Shown here piece by piece: positions 7,569 to 16,173 of a DNA stretch of 30,486 nucleotides. The position numbers and the translations under genes are program-made. Position 1 is the stretch's first letter. Each line of letters starts with the position of its first letter. This DNA comes from an uncultured Clostridia bacterium (GTDB lineage Bacteria; Bacillota; Clostridia; Christensenellales; Borkfalkiaceae): assembly GCA_905235815.1 (NCBI GenBank), contig CAJOMT010000004.1, positions 1 to 30,486 on the forward strand. Direction: 5' to 3'. Below the pieces are notes generated by a model. That model was not told where the DNA came from. It saw only the letters and a list, made by a program, of their open reading frames with translations, and made no database searches.

Positions 7569-9374
7569 ATGCTTAATCTGGTAAGAAAAATTACGCCGAT
7601 ATTTTTAAGTGTCTTAATATTATTAAGTTCGCTTATGTTTATACTTTTTGCTCTGAAGGATAATAGTATTCCTTCAGAGCAAGGAGTACTTGTGGAGGAC
7701 AGTTTGCCTCTCGGTAAATACGAACAACCATTTAAGCTTACGGTAGGGCAGATGGTTTCTGCAACCAAGTATGTCGATGGTGAATCGGCTTCTCACAATG
7801 TTATGTATGATATAGTTAAAGAAGTTACAAACATTGACTTGCAATCTGTTTTTTCCGCGACTATCGGTACGGCGTACGATTATCAACTTAATACTTATAT
7901 ATTAGAGGGTAACGTACCAGATCTGTTCTTCTGCTCGATCAATCAATTAAGCGATTTAATTGGCCAGGGAATGGTCGCAGACCTGACGGAAGCGTATGAA
8001 AAATACGCTTCCCCCGGTCTGAGATTGGCATTGGAATACAATTATACAGGGGATTTGGGTGTTTGGAATAACGGAAATCCTTCAATACCGAAAAATACTG
8101 CCGTTCTGGATGCTTGTACATACAACGGTAAATTGTACGGTATTCCTTTCTTATCCGATTTATTTGTTAATTGCCCGCTTATTTGGATCAGAGCCGACTG
8201 GTTAAAAACCTATCTTACAAGAAACAATATTTCTTTCACGGAAGATAATTTAAGTGACTTCTTGCCGAAAAATTTCCAGGAATACTTGGATTTGGTTGAT
8301 TACTTTTCACATAACGATCCGGATAACAATGGTATAAGTGATGACACTTTTGGTTGTTCTATCGGTTACAACGTGAAAAATTTGCAGGGTATAGCTAATG
8401 TTTATGGCGCGTACCCGGGTTATTATATGAAGAATGATAACGGCGAGTTTTATTACGGTTCGGACACAGACGAGTTCTTTAATGTAATTCAATTATTTAA
8501 CAGACTATATAATGACGGGTCCATAGACAAAAACTCCGCGTTAGATGGCCAAGCATTAAAAACTGCCTTGGCGTCGGGTAAAATAGGCTCTTTCGTCGGA
8601 GAGTTCTGGAGTATTATGTCTTACAGTTTAAACGATGCTTATTACATAAATCAAAATATTGACTGGTTGCCCTGGGCAATTCGCGATTTTGATGGTAATG
8701 TTATTGAGCCGCTTGTTCCTTATAATATTACCGATAATGGTTTTTATTGTATGGGATATCAAACGCTAAATCCGGAAGCCGTAATTATTCTTGCAAACCA
8801 TATTATTGCAACTTATTTCGGAGATGGCGGAGAGTTTACTAAAAAATATGTGGAAACTTACAAGTCGGAGAAATATTCCAGCGTTGCGGATCAACTTATG
8901 ATGTATCTGCCCGTAAGACTCGATGCTCCTAACAAAAATATCAGATACGCTTTCGATTGCCAAAAGGCAATTGAAGAAAACGATCCTTCTATTTTAACTC
9001 TTGATGAAACTATTTATTATAATAACATAAAAGCGTTCTTGGCAGACCCTAAGGGCAAAGGTAAGGTGCAGTATCCATATTACAAGATTTTTGCTAAAGG
9101 CGGGGCTTATGATGAACTAAGTAAATACGCTGATTATAATTATGAAATTGACAAAAATCATTTGGAAGTAAAATTTAAGCGTCCGGCATTCAGCGGATTA
9201 AATACGCCCGAAATGACTCAATATAACAGTGTTTTGAACGACTACGAATATCAGGAATTGGTTTGGTACTACTGTCAACCCGTTCCTCTTACAGTTGATG
9301 ATTGGGCAAACTTTAAAAATCAACTGAAAGTAAAAGGTGTAACCAGAATACTTGAAGGATTAAACGGCAAATGA
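7569..9374 (+). CDS. Extracellular sugar-binding protein of a CUT1 ABC importer (YtcQ/LipO-like)
   Basis: The 601-residue protein resembles family-1 solute-binding proteins of the YtcQ/LipO group, which are unusually large. It has phrases such as VPDLFFCS, LYGIPFLSD and an Asp-rich DNNGISDD segment. The N-terminus holds a hydrophobic stretch (about residues 8-28) but no lipobox cysteine, so it is probably anchored by an uncleaved signal helix. The gene overlaps the next permease gene by ATGA, a sign of coupled translation. It should capture the oligosaccharide for the two permeases. The ligand is unknown. An 11-bp perfect hairpin lies in its early coding region. Confidence 0.85.
   Translation: MLNLVRKITPIFLSVLILLSSLMFILFALKDNSIPSEQGVLVEDSLPLGKYEQPFKLTVGQMVSATKYVDGESASHNVMYDIVKEVTNIDLQSVFSATIGTAYDYQLNTYILEGNVPDLFFCSINQLSDLIGQGMVADLTEAYEKYASPGLRLALEYNYTGDLGVWNNGNPSIPKNTAVLDACTYNGKLYGIPFLSDLFVNCPLIWIRADWLKTYLTRNNISFTEDNLSDFLPKNFQEYLDLVDYFSHNDPDNNGISDDTFGCSIGYNVKNLQGIANVYGAYPGYYMKNDNGEFYYGSDTDEFFNVIQLFNRLYNDGSIDKNSALDGQALKTALASGKIGSFVGEFWSIMSYSLNDAYYINQNIDWLPWAIRDFDGNVIEPLVPYNITDNGFYCMGYQTLNPEAVIILANHIIATYFGDGGEFTKKYVETYKSEKYSSVADQLMMYLPVRLDAPNKNIRYAFDCQKAIEENDPSILTLDETIYYNNIKAFLADPKGKGKVQYPYYKIFAKGGAYDELSKYADYNYEIDKNHLEVKFKRPAFSGLNTPEMTQYNSVLNDYEYQELVWYYCQPVPLTVDDWANFKNQLKVKGVTRILEGLNGK
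7650..7680 (+). other. Intragenic 11-bp perfect hairpin in the binding-protein gene
   Basis: GCTCTGAAGGA (7650-7660) and TCCTTCAGAGC (7670-7680) pair perfectly around a 9-base loop. It begins about 80 bases into the coding region, just after the hydrophobic anchor. No T-tract follows, so it is not a classic terminator. It could affect mRNA stability or translation between the surface-protein and transporter genes, but the role is speculative. Confidence 0.45.
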
Positions 9375-10315
9375 AACAAACAAAAAAGAAATCACATTTG
9401 AAAAATGGTAATACTTTAAGGAAAATGGAGTGGCAATTGCATCTGATCATTCTTTTGCCTATCATATTTTTAATAGTATTCTCCTATGTTCCTATGTTTG
9501 GCATAAGATTGGCCTTTGTCGAATCGTTGGACTACAAACAAGGCATTTGGGGTAGTAAATATGTGGGTTTATACTGGTTTAAGTACATGTTCGAAGCGTT
9601 GCCTGAATTTTACAGAGCGTTCAGAAACACCTTAATTATTGCGACGGCTAAACTGATTCTCGGATTTCCGGTACCTATTATCGTAACTTTACTCTTAAAC
9701 GAAGTAAGATTGGAAAAATACAAAAAATCGATGCAAACATTGTATTTCTTACCGTATTTTTTCTCTTGGGTTATTCTGTGCGGAATGATTAAAACGATCT
9801 TTCAACAAGGCGGAATTTTCGATAGATTTATTCAATTTTTTGGCGGGGATTCAAGGTTATGGCTTCAGGATAACTTGTCGTTTGTGTTTATTGTGATTTT
9901 TACGGATATTTGGAAGGGTTTCGGATACGGCACGATCGTTTATCTTGCTGCTATTACAGGTATAGACCCTACCTTATATGAGGCTGCACAGGTCGACGGC
10001 GCCAATAAATTCAGGCAAGCGATCAGCATTTCTCTCCCCGGCATGATGCCTATGATAATTTTGAACTTGATACTGAATATCGGTAGCGTAATTAATGCAA
10101 ACTTTGACCAGATCATAAATTTGTATAACCCAAAGGTTTACGAGTGGGGCGATATTATTGATACTTTGGTTTACAGAATGACGTTGGAGGGAACGAGTTC
10201 TGCAAGTTACCCGCTCGGTACGGCAGTTGGCTTGTTTAAGTCTGTTATTTCATTGATTTTGATAGTTATAAGTAATATTTTGGTTAAAAAGACTACAGAA
10301 TATAGGGTATTTTAG
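9371..10315 (+). CDS. Sugar ABC transporter permease, LplB/YteP type
   Basis: The 314-residue product has about six membrane helices, the first near residues 24-44. The cytoplasmic EAA loop that docks the ATPase is clear: EAAQVDGANKFRQAISISLP. This matches LplB/YteP permeases paired with YtcQ-type binding proteins. It starts within the stop codon of the binding-protein gene and is followed 8 bases later by the second permease. No ATP-binding subunit is encoded here. In Bacillota such importers commonly borrow a shared MsmX-like ATPase encoded elsewhere. Confidence 0.92.
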   Translation: MKQTKKKSHLKNGNTLRKMEWQLHLIILLPIIFLIVFSYVPMFGIRLAFVESLDYKQGIWGSKYVGLYWFKYMFEALPEFYRAFRNTLIIATAKLILGFPVPIIVTLLLNEVRLEKYKKSMQTLYFLPYFFSWVILCGMIKTIFQQGGIFDRFIQFFGGDSRLWLQDNLSFVFIVIFTDIWKGFGYGTIVYLAAITGIDPTLYEAAQVDGANKFRQAISISLPGMMPMIILNLILNIGSVINANFDQIINLYNPKVYEWGDIIDTLVYRMTLEGTSSASYPLGTAVGLFKSVISLILIVISNILVKKTTEYRVF

Positions 10316-10323
10316 AGATCGGT

Positions 10324-11211
10324 ATGGATAAATTCAAATATGATACGACCGGATATAAAATATTTACGGTTTGCAATTACATAATATTAACGCTGCTCGG
10401 GCTTTTGTGTCTTTTCCCGATAATTCACGTGCTTGCCGTTTCATTAAGCGGAAAGGGATATGTTGAAGCAAATCTGGTTACTTTTTTACCAAAGCAAATT
10501 AACTTTCAATCTTATAAATATATATTCACGAATACAGCCTTTTGGCGCGCGCTTTTAAGAAGTATCGAGAGGACGGTTTTAGGAACAATTATAACAACGT
10601 TCTTTACGATTTTGCTTGCATATCCGTTGTCAAAGGATAGTAATATATTCAGATTCCGCTTTATATATATGGGATTATTGATAGTTGCAATGCTTTTTAG
10701 CGGCGGTTTGGTTCCAACATATATTTTGGTTGCCAACACTTTGCATTTGAAAGATACTCTTTGGGCTTTGATATTGCCCGGTAGCGTTCAGGTGTTCTTA
10801 GTAATTATGATGATGAACTTTATGCGTCAACTTCCTAAATCTATTGAAGAAGCGGCATACATTGACGGGGCAGATCATTTTGCAATGCTTACGATGATCA
10901 CTATTCCTTGTTCAACAACTATTATATTGACGGTTATAATGTTCTCTTTCATGAATCAATGGAACAGTTGGTTTGATGGCTTAATTTATTCATCGCAACC
11001 GCAATATTATCCTTTGCAGACATATTTACAACAATTCTTAAAAGTTGAAGATAATCTTTCAGGTATGCAACAGGGTTTATATACTGAAATAAGTGAAAAC
11101 TCGTTAGCCTGCGCAAATATTATAATAATAATGTTGCCCATCGCATTGATTTACCCAAAAATTCAGAAGTATTTCATTAAGGGAATTACTTTAGGAAGCG
11201 TTAAGGGATAA
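10324..11211 (+). CDS. Sugar ABC transporter permease, LplC/YtcP type
   Basis: The 295-residue protein is the second half of the permease pair. It has about six membrane helices and the EAA motif EEAAYIDGADHFAMLTMITI. The N-terminus (LLCLFPIIHVLAVSLSG) and C-terminus (FIKGITLGSVKG) are typical of YtcP/LplC proteins. GAGATCGGT lies just upstream of the ATG as a weak ribosome site. Together with the two preceding genes it forms the importer core, probably for an oligosaccharide rather than a monosaccharide, as is usual for this CUT1 branch. Confidence 0.92.
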   Translation: MDKFKYDTTGYKIFTVCNYIILTLLGLLCLFPIIHVLAVSLSGKGYVEANLVTFLPKQINFQSYKYIFTNTAFWRALLRSIERTVLGTIITTFFTILLAYPLSKDSNIFRFRFIYMGLLIVAMLFSGGLVPTYILVANTLHLKDTLWALILPGSVQVFLVIMMMNFMRQLPKSIEEAAYIDGADHFAMLTMITIPCSTTIILTVIMFSFMNQWNSWFDGLIYSSQPQYYPLQTYLQQFLKVEDNLSGMQQGLYTEISENSLACANIIIIMLPIALIYPKIQKYFIKGITLGSVKG

Positions 11212-11266
11212 TTATATAAAAATCTGACTGTTATTACAGTTAAAAAATAATAAAAGGAGTATTTAT

Positions 11267-12880
11267 ATGAAAAAAATCTTAACTTTCAAAATAATGGCCT
11301 TTGCCGTTATAATCGGAACATTTTTGACAGCATTTTCTATGTTTGGTTTAACCACGTCTTATGCAGACGAAGAAAGTTATTCGGCGGAAGACTGGAAACC
11401 TTTTAATTACGTTTTAACAGAAGGCGCCGGTTCAAATACTCGTTACCTTGATATTAGAACAAGTCTTGATTACAGTGGCAATAAATTAATGTGTTCCGGC
11501 ACTTCAACAAAAGGCGGTATGGGTGTAACATTTGTCCCTGAAATTGATATTACAAATTTTGAAATGGATGTTGACTTGAATTCATGGCAGGTTGCAAGCG
11601 CTGATAGATGGTTCGGTTTTACCTTAACCGATGTCTTAGTTAAAAACGATAAGTTTAATGAAGTTCCATTTTACAGTAAGCACAGTGAATCATGGTCAAA
11701 TGATTACGGCGCAGGAACGCTTTTTGCGGTTCGCCCAAAGACAAATGGCGAAATGACAATTCAATTTAACTATATCGGTATCTTCCCTTCTTATAACGCT
11801 GACGGCGGTTTATCTTCAATGGCAGGCGATTATGACGACGGCTTCTTGGGTTGGGCAGGTTATATTTCCGATATTCAACTTTACAATACTAATTGGGAAT
11901 TAAAAACTGACTATAAAAACATTAAATTATCAATGAAAGGTATTTACGAAGGTGAAACTTTAGTCGGCGTTGCTTTTGAAATCAACGACGGATATTGGAA
12001 ACGTACAGACTGGAACTGGCCTACACCTGCGAATGCGGCTTTAGGTTTAAGCAAATCCGAACTCACAGGCATTCTCGCTGACGATGTATTTGCTATGTTA
12101 GACTTAGATGAAAATGAATATCTTTCCGTAGCGGAATGCGACAACTTTACCCATGGTCATGCTTGGAACGATGGTCAAGACAAGAATTCTATAATTCCTT
12201 ATGCAAACTATGGCGATAGTTTTTATTCTTTGGTTAAATATCAGGAAAAATTAAAAAATGCAGGCAAGAGATTATATTTAAGTTATATGTATAAAGATGC
12301 CTTTGATATCAGACAAGGTTCTCAACCTGCAAGTTTTACTATTAACACTGTAAACGGTAAGCCCGCAACAAAGAGCGAAACAATAAACTTAACGGCAGAG
12401 AAAACAGTTAACGGCGATATTTCTGCGACAGTAAAAGAAGAAAATTTACACGCAGGCGTATATCCTTCAATGGTTAGTTCGTTTAAGACCGTTGAAGCGG
12501 AAGCAAAATCATATTCATCGGCAAAAGGCGACGTCGATACAATTAAAGCAACCGAAAAGAATGTTAAAGTTGTTCATTTTAAGGGCGTAGTCGATAATAA
12601 AGACGTTGCTATTATTTCTGATCTTTCAATGACGTTGGACGTATCGAAACTCGGTATTTCCAAGATATACAAAGTGAACGGTAAAAATACTGAAGAAGTT
12701 GAAATAAACGGCAATATAGCGACAATTGTTGGGACTTCGGCAGATTGTTTTGTAATAGTGGAGTCCGGCAATACATCTAAAGCCCGTGGCTGCAAGAGCG
12801 CGATTTCAGCGACAAATCTTGCAATATTTGCAGTATTGGCTGCAGGGCTTTTAAGTATAAAGAAAAAAGAGAGAAAATAA
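11267..12880 (+). CDS. Secreted surface protein with EF-hand-like loop and Gly-Cys C-terminal signal
   Basis: The 537-residue protein has a signal peptide (about residues 1-33, ending SYADE). Its first half has beta-rich sequence with ITNFEMDVDLNSWQ, similar in phrase to the modules of the 963-residue surface protein, so a related sandwich fold is possible. Residues 279-290 (DLDENEYLSVAE) fit an EF-hand calcium loop, as in dockerins, although only one loop is seen. The end repeats the layout of the other surface protein: ARGCKSA (Cys509), a hydrophobic helix and KKKERK. GGAG precedes the ATG. Its stop and the next start share one base (TAATG). The function is unknown; glycan binding is inferred. 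Confidence 0.75.
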   Translation: MKKILTFKIMAFAVIIGTFLTAFSMFGLTTSYADEESYSAEDWKPFNYVLTEGAGSNTRYLDIRTSLDYSGNKLMCSGTSTKGGMGVTFVPEIDITNFEMDVDLNSWQVASADRWFGFTLTDVLVKNDKFNEVPFYSKHSESWSNDYGAGTLFAVRPKTNGEMTIQFNYIGIFPSYNADGGLSSMAGDYDDGFLGWAGYISDIQLYNTNWELKTDYKNIKLSMKGIYEGETLVGVAFEINDGYWKRTDWNWPTPANAALGLSKSELTGILADDVFAMLDLDENEYLSVAECDNFTHGHAWNDGQDKNSIIPYANYGDSFYSLVKYQEKLKNAGKRLYLSYMYKDAFDIRQGSQPASFTINTVNGKPATKSETINLTAEKTVNGDISATVKEENLHAGVYPSMVSSFKTVEAEAKSYSSAKGDVDTIKATEKNVKVVHFKGVVDNKDVAIISDLSMTLDVSKLGISKIYKVNGKNTEEVEINGNIATIVGTSADCFVIVESGNTSKARGCKSAISATNLAIFAVLAAGLLSIKKKERK

Positions 12881-14013
12881 TGAAAAAATTTGCATTAGTT
12901 TTAGTTGTATTGTTGTTAGTTGCCTCACTTTTTGGTTGTGGCGGCAAAAAAAACAGCGTAAATACCGATGAAGATTATTATGACGAGGAGGGAGTTCGTG
13001 AATATGTTTCTTTGTTGCAAGATAAAACCTTTGCAAACGGTTTCAATGTAAGGGGGCTCAAGGTAGGTATATATAACGATCCTATCGAAAACTTCACGAA
13101 ATATGATTCTATAGATCCCAATATCCATTTTGACTATGAAAAGGGGATCGCGGAAACGCCGTTTTGGAGTTTGGCTCAATGGTCAACCAGATACCCCTTC
13201 CACGATATGGAAAACTCAACCTATGAAATCAAAAACGGACAAAAAACTTTCAATTATAAGTTTACCGATATGGGTAATGGCGTTTACCATTACGACAATC
13301 AATCTAAAAACGTATATGTTGATACGGTTACCGGTGAAATAGAGTTGGGGTTAAAGGGATCGGAGTGCTATAAGACAGATAGGGTTGCGGGACAAGAATG
13401 GCCGCATTTGCTTATAGAAAGTTCTAAACTGTCAATACCGACGGATCCGACCCCGCAAAGTCGTGTCAGGAACAGCGATTCTATTATTGTCAATATGGAT
13501 TGCAAATTGAATTCTTTTGTCGATAACATGGGAGATAGGGCGGATCCGTCGTTACACTCGGCGGTTTGTATGTTCTATGTGTTTGTTTCGTATAAGCCTA
13601 CAAAATCCAACGTGTTTACAGATATGATTTGGCTTGGATTTACTATTTTTGATAACAGAACGCCGTTTTCTCCCGGAATGAGTTGCGTTGATGATCCGAG
13701 TTCTAAGCAAACCGCGACCGGAAAATGGATATACAATATACCGACCACTCATTTCTTTGATATGGATAATAATTTATATGACGATAGTGGCAATATGTTG
13801 TTTGACAAATGGGCTCACATAAATATAGATTTATATCCGTATATTGAAATGGCGCTCAATGATGCTCAAAGAGGGGGCTGTATGGTTGGTGCGACAATGA
13901 AAAATTTGTATATCAACGGAACATATTTCGGATTTGAACTTCCGGGCAATTATGACATAGACATGTCTTTTAAGAATTTTGATATAACTTCAAATATCGT
14001 AGTAGAAAATTAG
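12880..14013 (+). CDS. Lipoprotein of an unrecognised family, copy 1 of 3
   Basis: The 377-residue product has a clear lipoprotein signal ending in the lipobox LFGC (lipidated Cys20). After a short acidic linker comes a ~330-residue domain shared with the products at 16174 and 17272. Shared blocks are GFNVRGL, IYNDPIENF, QWSTRYPFHD, NQSK, GSECYK.DRV.GQEWPHLLIE, DNMGDRA, SLHSA, FDNR, ATGKWIYN, LYINGTYFGFELPG and IDMSFKN. This copy is the most diverged: it reads PFWSLAQW where the others have DWHLCQW. Many aromatic and Asp/Asn residues and a beta-rich character suggest a jelly-roll glycan binder or a non-classical enzyme. No known catalytic signature was recognised. It is coupled to the upstream gene by TAATG. 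Confidence 0.75.
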   Translation: MKKFALVLVVLLLVASLFGCGGKKNSVNTDEDYYDEEGVREYVSLLQDKTFANGFNVRGLKVGIYNDPIENFTKYDSIDPNIHFDYEKGIAETPFWSLAQWSTRYPFHDMENSTYEIKNGQKTFNYKFTDMGNGVYHYDNQSKNVYVDTVTGEIELGLKGSECYKTDRVAGQEWPHLLIESSKLSIPTDPTPQSRVRNSDSIIVNMDCKLNSFVDNMGDRADPSLHSAVCMFYVFVSYKPTKSNVFTDMIWLGFTIFDNRTPFSPGMSCVDDPSSKQTATGKWIYNIPTTHFFDMDNNLYDDSGNMLFDKWAHINIDLYPYIEMALNDAQRGGCMVGATMKNLYINGTYFGFELPGNYDIDMSFKNFDITSNIVVEN

Positions 14014-14025
14014 TTATAAGTATAA

Positions 14026-14049
14026 GGGGTTGTAGTTAAATACAACCCC
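14026..14049 (+). other. Intercistronic 9-bp perfect hairpin
   Basis: GGGGTTGTA (14026-14034) and TACAACCCC (14041-14049) pair perfectly around a 6-base loop between lipoprotein copy 1 and the esterase gene. No T-run follows, so complete termination is unlikely. It could stabilise the upstream mRNA or partly reduce expression of the downstream genes. Confidence 0.55.
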
Positions 14050-14075
14050 AGGTTATCATCAAATGAAGATAGGAT

Positions 14076-16145
14076 ATGAAGGGAAAGAGATTTTCAGACA
14101 TCGTTAAAGTACTTATTGCCGTTTTAATTTTCAGCCTTCTGGATGGGATTATGATCGGTTGTCGGAAAAAAGATAATAGTGAAAAAATTGAAGAAGAAAG
14201 TTATGAATTGTCAATAGACGGCGTAGTTAGTTTTAATGACGATAAGCGAGCAAAATATCGTTTGGAGTTTGATGACGAGGAACTTACTTTACCGGCAATT
14301 TTTCAAGACGGTATGGTTCTTCAACACGGAAGGCCGATAAATATTTGGGGAGTTGGAAAACCCGATGCCGATTTATATTGCGCCTTAACGGATGAAGATG
14401 AGAACATTGTGGCGGAGAAAGAGGGGAATATTGCCGGCGACGGAACTTTTTTGTTTCAATTAAAGCCGTTTATGCCCTCAACGAAGAATTATTCTTTAAG
14501 CATAACGAGCGATGGAAAAGAGATAAATATAAATTATATTCTGTTTGGCGATGTGTATTTGACCAGCGGACAATCTAATATGGAATATCCGTTGTCTGAC
14601 GCCAATGAAAGAAGCACTATTCTACAAGAAGTCAAGCAAATGAAAAATTTATTCATTTATGCAATGAATAAATTACCGCAAGAATGTAATAATGTGAGTT
14701 CTAATTTTCCCGTTCGTCCGCAATTTAATTTAACAGGCGGTCAATGGGGAAGCAGTCAGGAAGCGCCGCTTGACTTAAAGGTTTCGGCCGTCGGTTTGGT
14801 TTTCGCAATGGAACAAGCGAAAAAAGTCGATTACCCCGTTGCGTTCTTAAATACGGCGGTCGGCGGAACGGTTATAGAAAGTTGGCTTTCAAGAGAAGTT
14901 ATAGAAGATGAAGAAAATCTTTCGAATTTCGGCGCGTATTACATAGAAGAATCAAAGTTTAATTCTTACGGAAACAACAATTATAATCAGATGACCGCTA
15001 TGTACAATACCAAAATGGCCGGAATTAAATATTATCAATGCAAGGCAGGCCTTTGGTATCAAGGCGAATCTAATCTGGCTTATAACTATGGCGTTGAAAG
15101 ATTCTATAAAGCCTTAAAAATGTTGATAAAAGACTGGGAAGAAAGTTACGGAATCGAAAAATTCGTTATGTCTTCTTTAGCGTCGTTTTATTATGGCGGA
15201 AACGTTACGCATACCGGCATAGCAGAGTTTAATAATGCAATGAGAATGGTTACGGATGATTTGGAAAACACCGCACTTATTCCGTTATACGATTTATCAA
15301 ATGAATATGGCGTTCAATTGGCTATTCACCCTTGGCACAAATTAGAAGTAGGCAAGCGTTTCAGCAGGGCTTATGACGGCGTCAAATTCCCAACGATCGA
15401 CAGCGTAGAAATTACTGACAATAAAATGCAAATAACATTCAAAGATGTTAACGGAAAATTGAAGGTAAAAGAAGGTAATGACTTAAAAGGTTTCTCTATT
15501 GCAGGTTCTGATGGCAGATTTAAGCCGGCAAAAGCAAAAATAATATCCGATAATGTAGTTGAGATATATTCCGAGGCCGTCACCGATCCGGAAAACTGCG
15601 CATACGCGTTTACAACTTTTACAGAGCAATCTAACCTTTGCGACGAACAGGGAAATATGGCGTTACAATTTACTTACGGTAATGCAACGAAAAGAGTTTA
15701 CCCTACAGGTATCGGTTATTTGGATTGTGATAGTATAACGGCATGGAAGCCGAGATTATCTGACAATCAATATGGAAAGTATGAAGAATTGTTCTTTGTG
15801 ACTAACGGTGAAATTTCAGTAGATAATGAAGTTAAATCAGAGGGTTTGGGAAGTATTAAAATAATTCCAAGCGGCGATGATCCCAGATTAAAAATTACTT
15901 CAAGGGGTTATGGCGAACTCACTTTCGGTCAATTTGATACGTTAAAAGTAGATGTTAAAGGCGCGGAAGACGTTAAACTTTCGGTTGGGATAAAAATATT
16001 TACCCCTACAATTGCAGACAGCGAAATCGATGGGTTCAGAACTTTAATATTTGACATATCGTCGCTTACTGCAAATTACGATTTCTTTGAATTGTTGATT
16101 TCAGGTTCTCAAACCGTATATGTCGACAATATTATTTTAACTTAA
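14076..16145 (+). CDS. Lipid-anchored sialate O-acetylesterase-like SGNH esterase
   Basis: The 689-residue protein carries a lipobox-like signal (IMIGC, Cys29). An N-terminal beta domain (LPAIFQDGMVLQHGRP, about residues 72-87) leads to the SASA-type SGNH core. TSGQSNMEYPL holds the likely nucleophile Ser167, GGTVIESWLS and GLWYQGESN are further conserved blocks, and IHPWHK holds His418. In most relatives the sequence before this His is D-I/L-H, but here it is A-I-H, so the triad Asp appears replaced. A C-terminal ~120-residue beta domain (from about 570) looks carbohydrate-binding. The enzyme should remove acetyl groups from the glycan at the cell surface. Sialic acid is only the family's namesake and is not implied here. 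Confidence 0.82.
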   Translation: MKGKRFSDIVKVLIAVLIFSLLDGIMIGCRKKDNSEKIEEESYELSIDGVVSFNDDKRAKYRLEFDDEELTLPAIFQDGMVLQHGRPINIWGVGKPDADLYCALTDEDENIVAEKEGNIAGDGTFLFQLKPFMPSTKNYSLSITSDGKEININYILFGDVYLTSGQSNMEYPLSDANERSTILQEVKQMKNLFIYAMNKLPQECNNVSSNFPVRPQFNLTGGQWGSSQEAPLDLKVSAVGLVFAMEQAKKVDYPVAFLNTAVGGTVIESWLSREVIEDEENLSNFGAYYIEESKFNSYGNNNYNQMTAMYNTKMAGIKYYQCKAGLWYQGESNLAYNYGVERFYKALKMLIKDWEESYGIEKFVMSSLASFYYGGNVTHTGIAEFNNAMRMVTDDLENTALIPLYDLSNEYGVQLAIHPWHKLEVGKRFSRAYDGVKFPTIDSVEITDNKMQITFKDVNGKLKVKEGNDLKGFSIAGSDGRFKPAKAKIISDNVVEIYSEAVTDPENCAYAFTTFTEQSNLCDEQGNMALQFTYGNATKRVYPTGIGYLDCDSITAWKPRLSDNQYGKYEELFFVTNGEISVDNEVKSEGLGSIKIIPSGDDPRLKITSRGYGELTFGQFDTLKVDVKGAEDVKLSVGIKIFTPTIADSEIDGFRTLIFDISSLTANYDFFELLISGSQTVYVDNIILT

Positions 16146-16173
16146 AAATTATAAAAAGGTAAGATGATGGCTT

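Noticed and set aside
9371..11211. Missing ATP-binding subunit as a sign of a broken transporter
   Set aside because: Importers of this group usually use a shared MsmX-like ATPase encoded elsewhere, and both permeases and the binding protein are intact.
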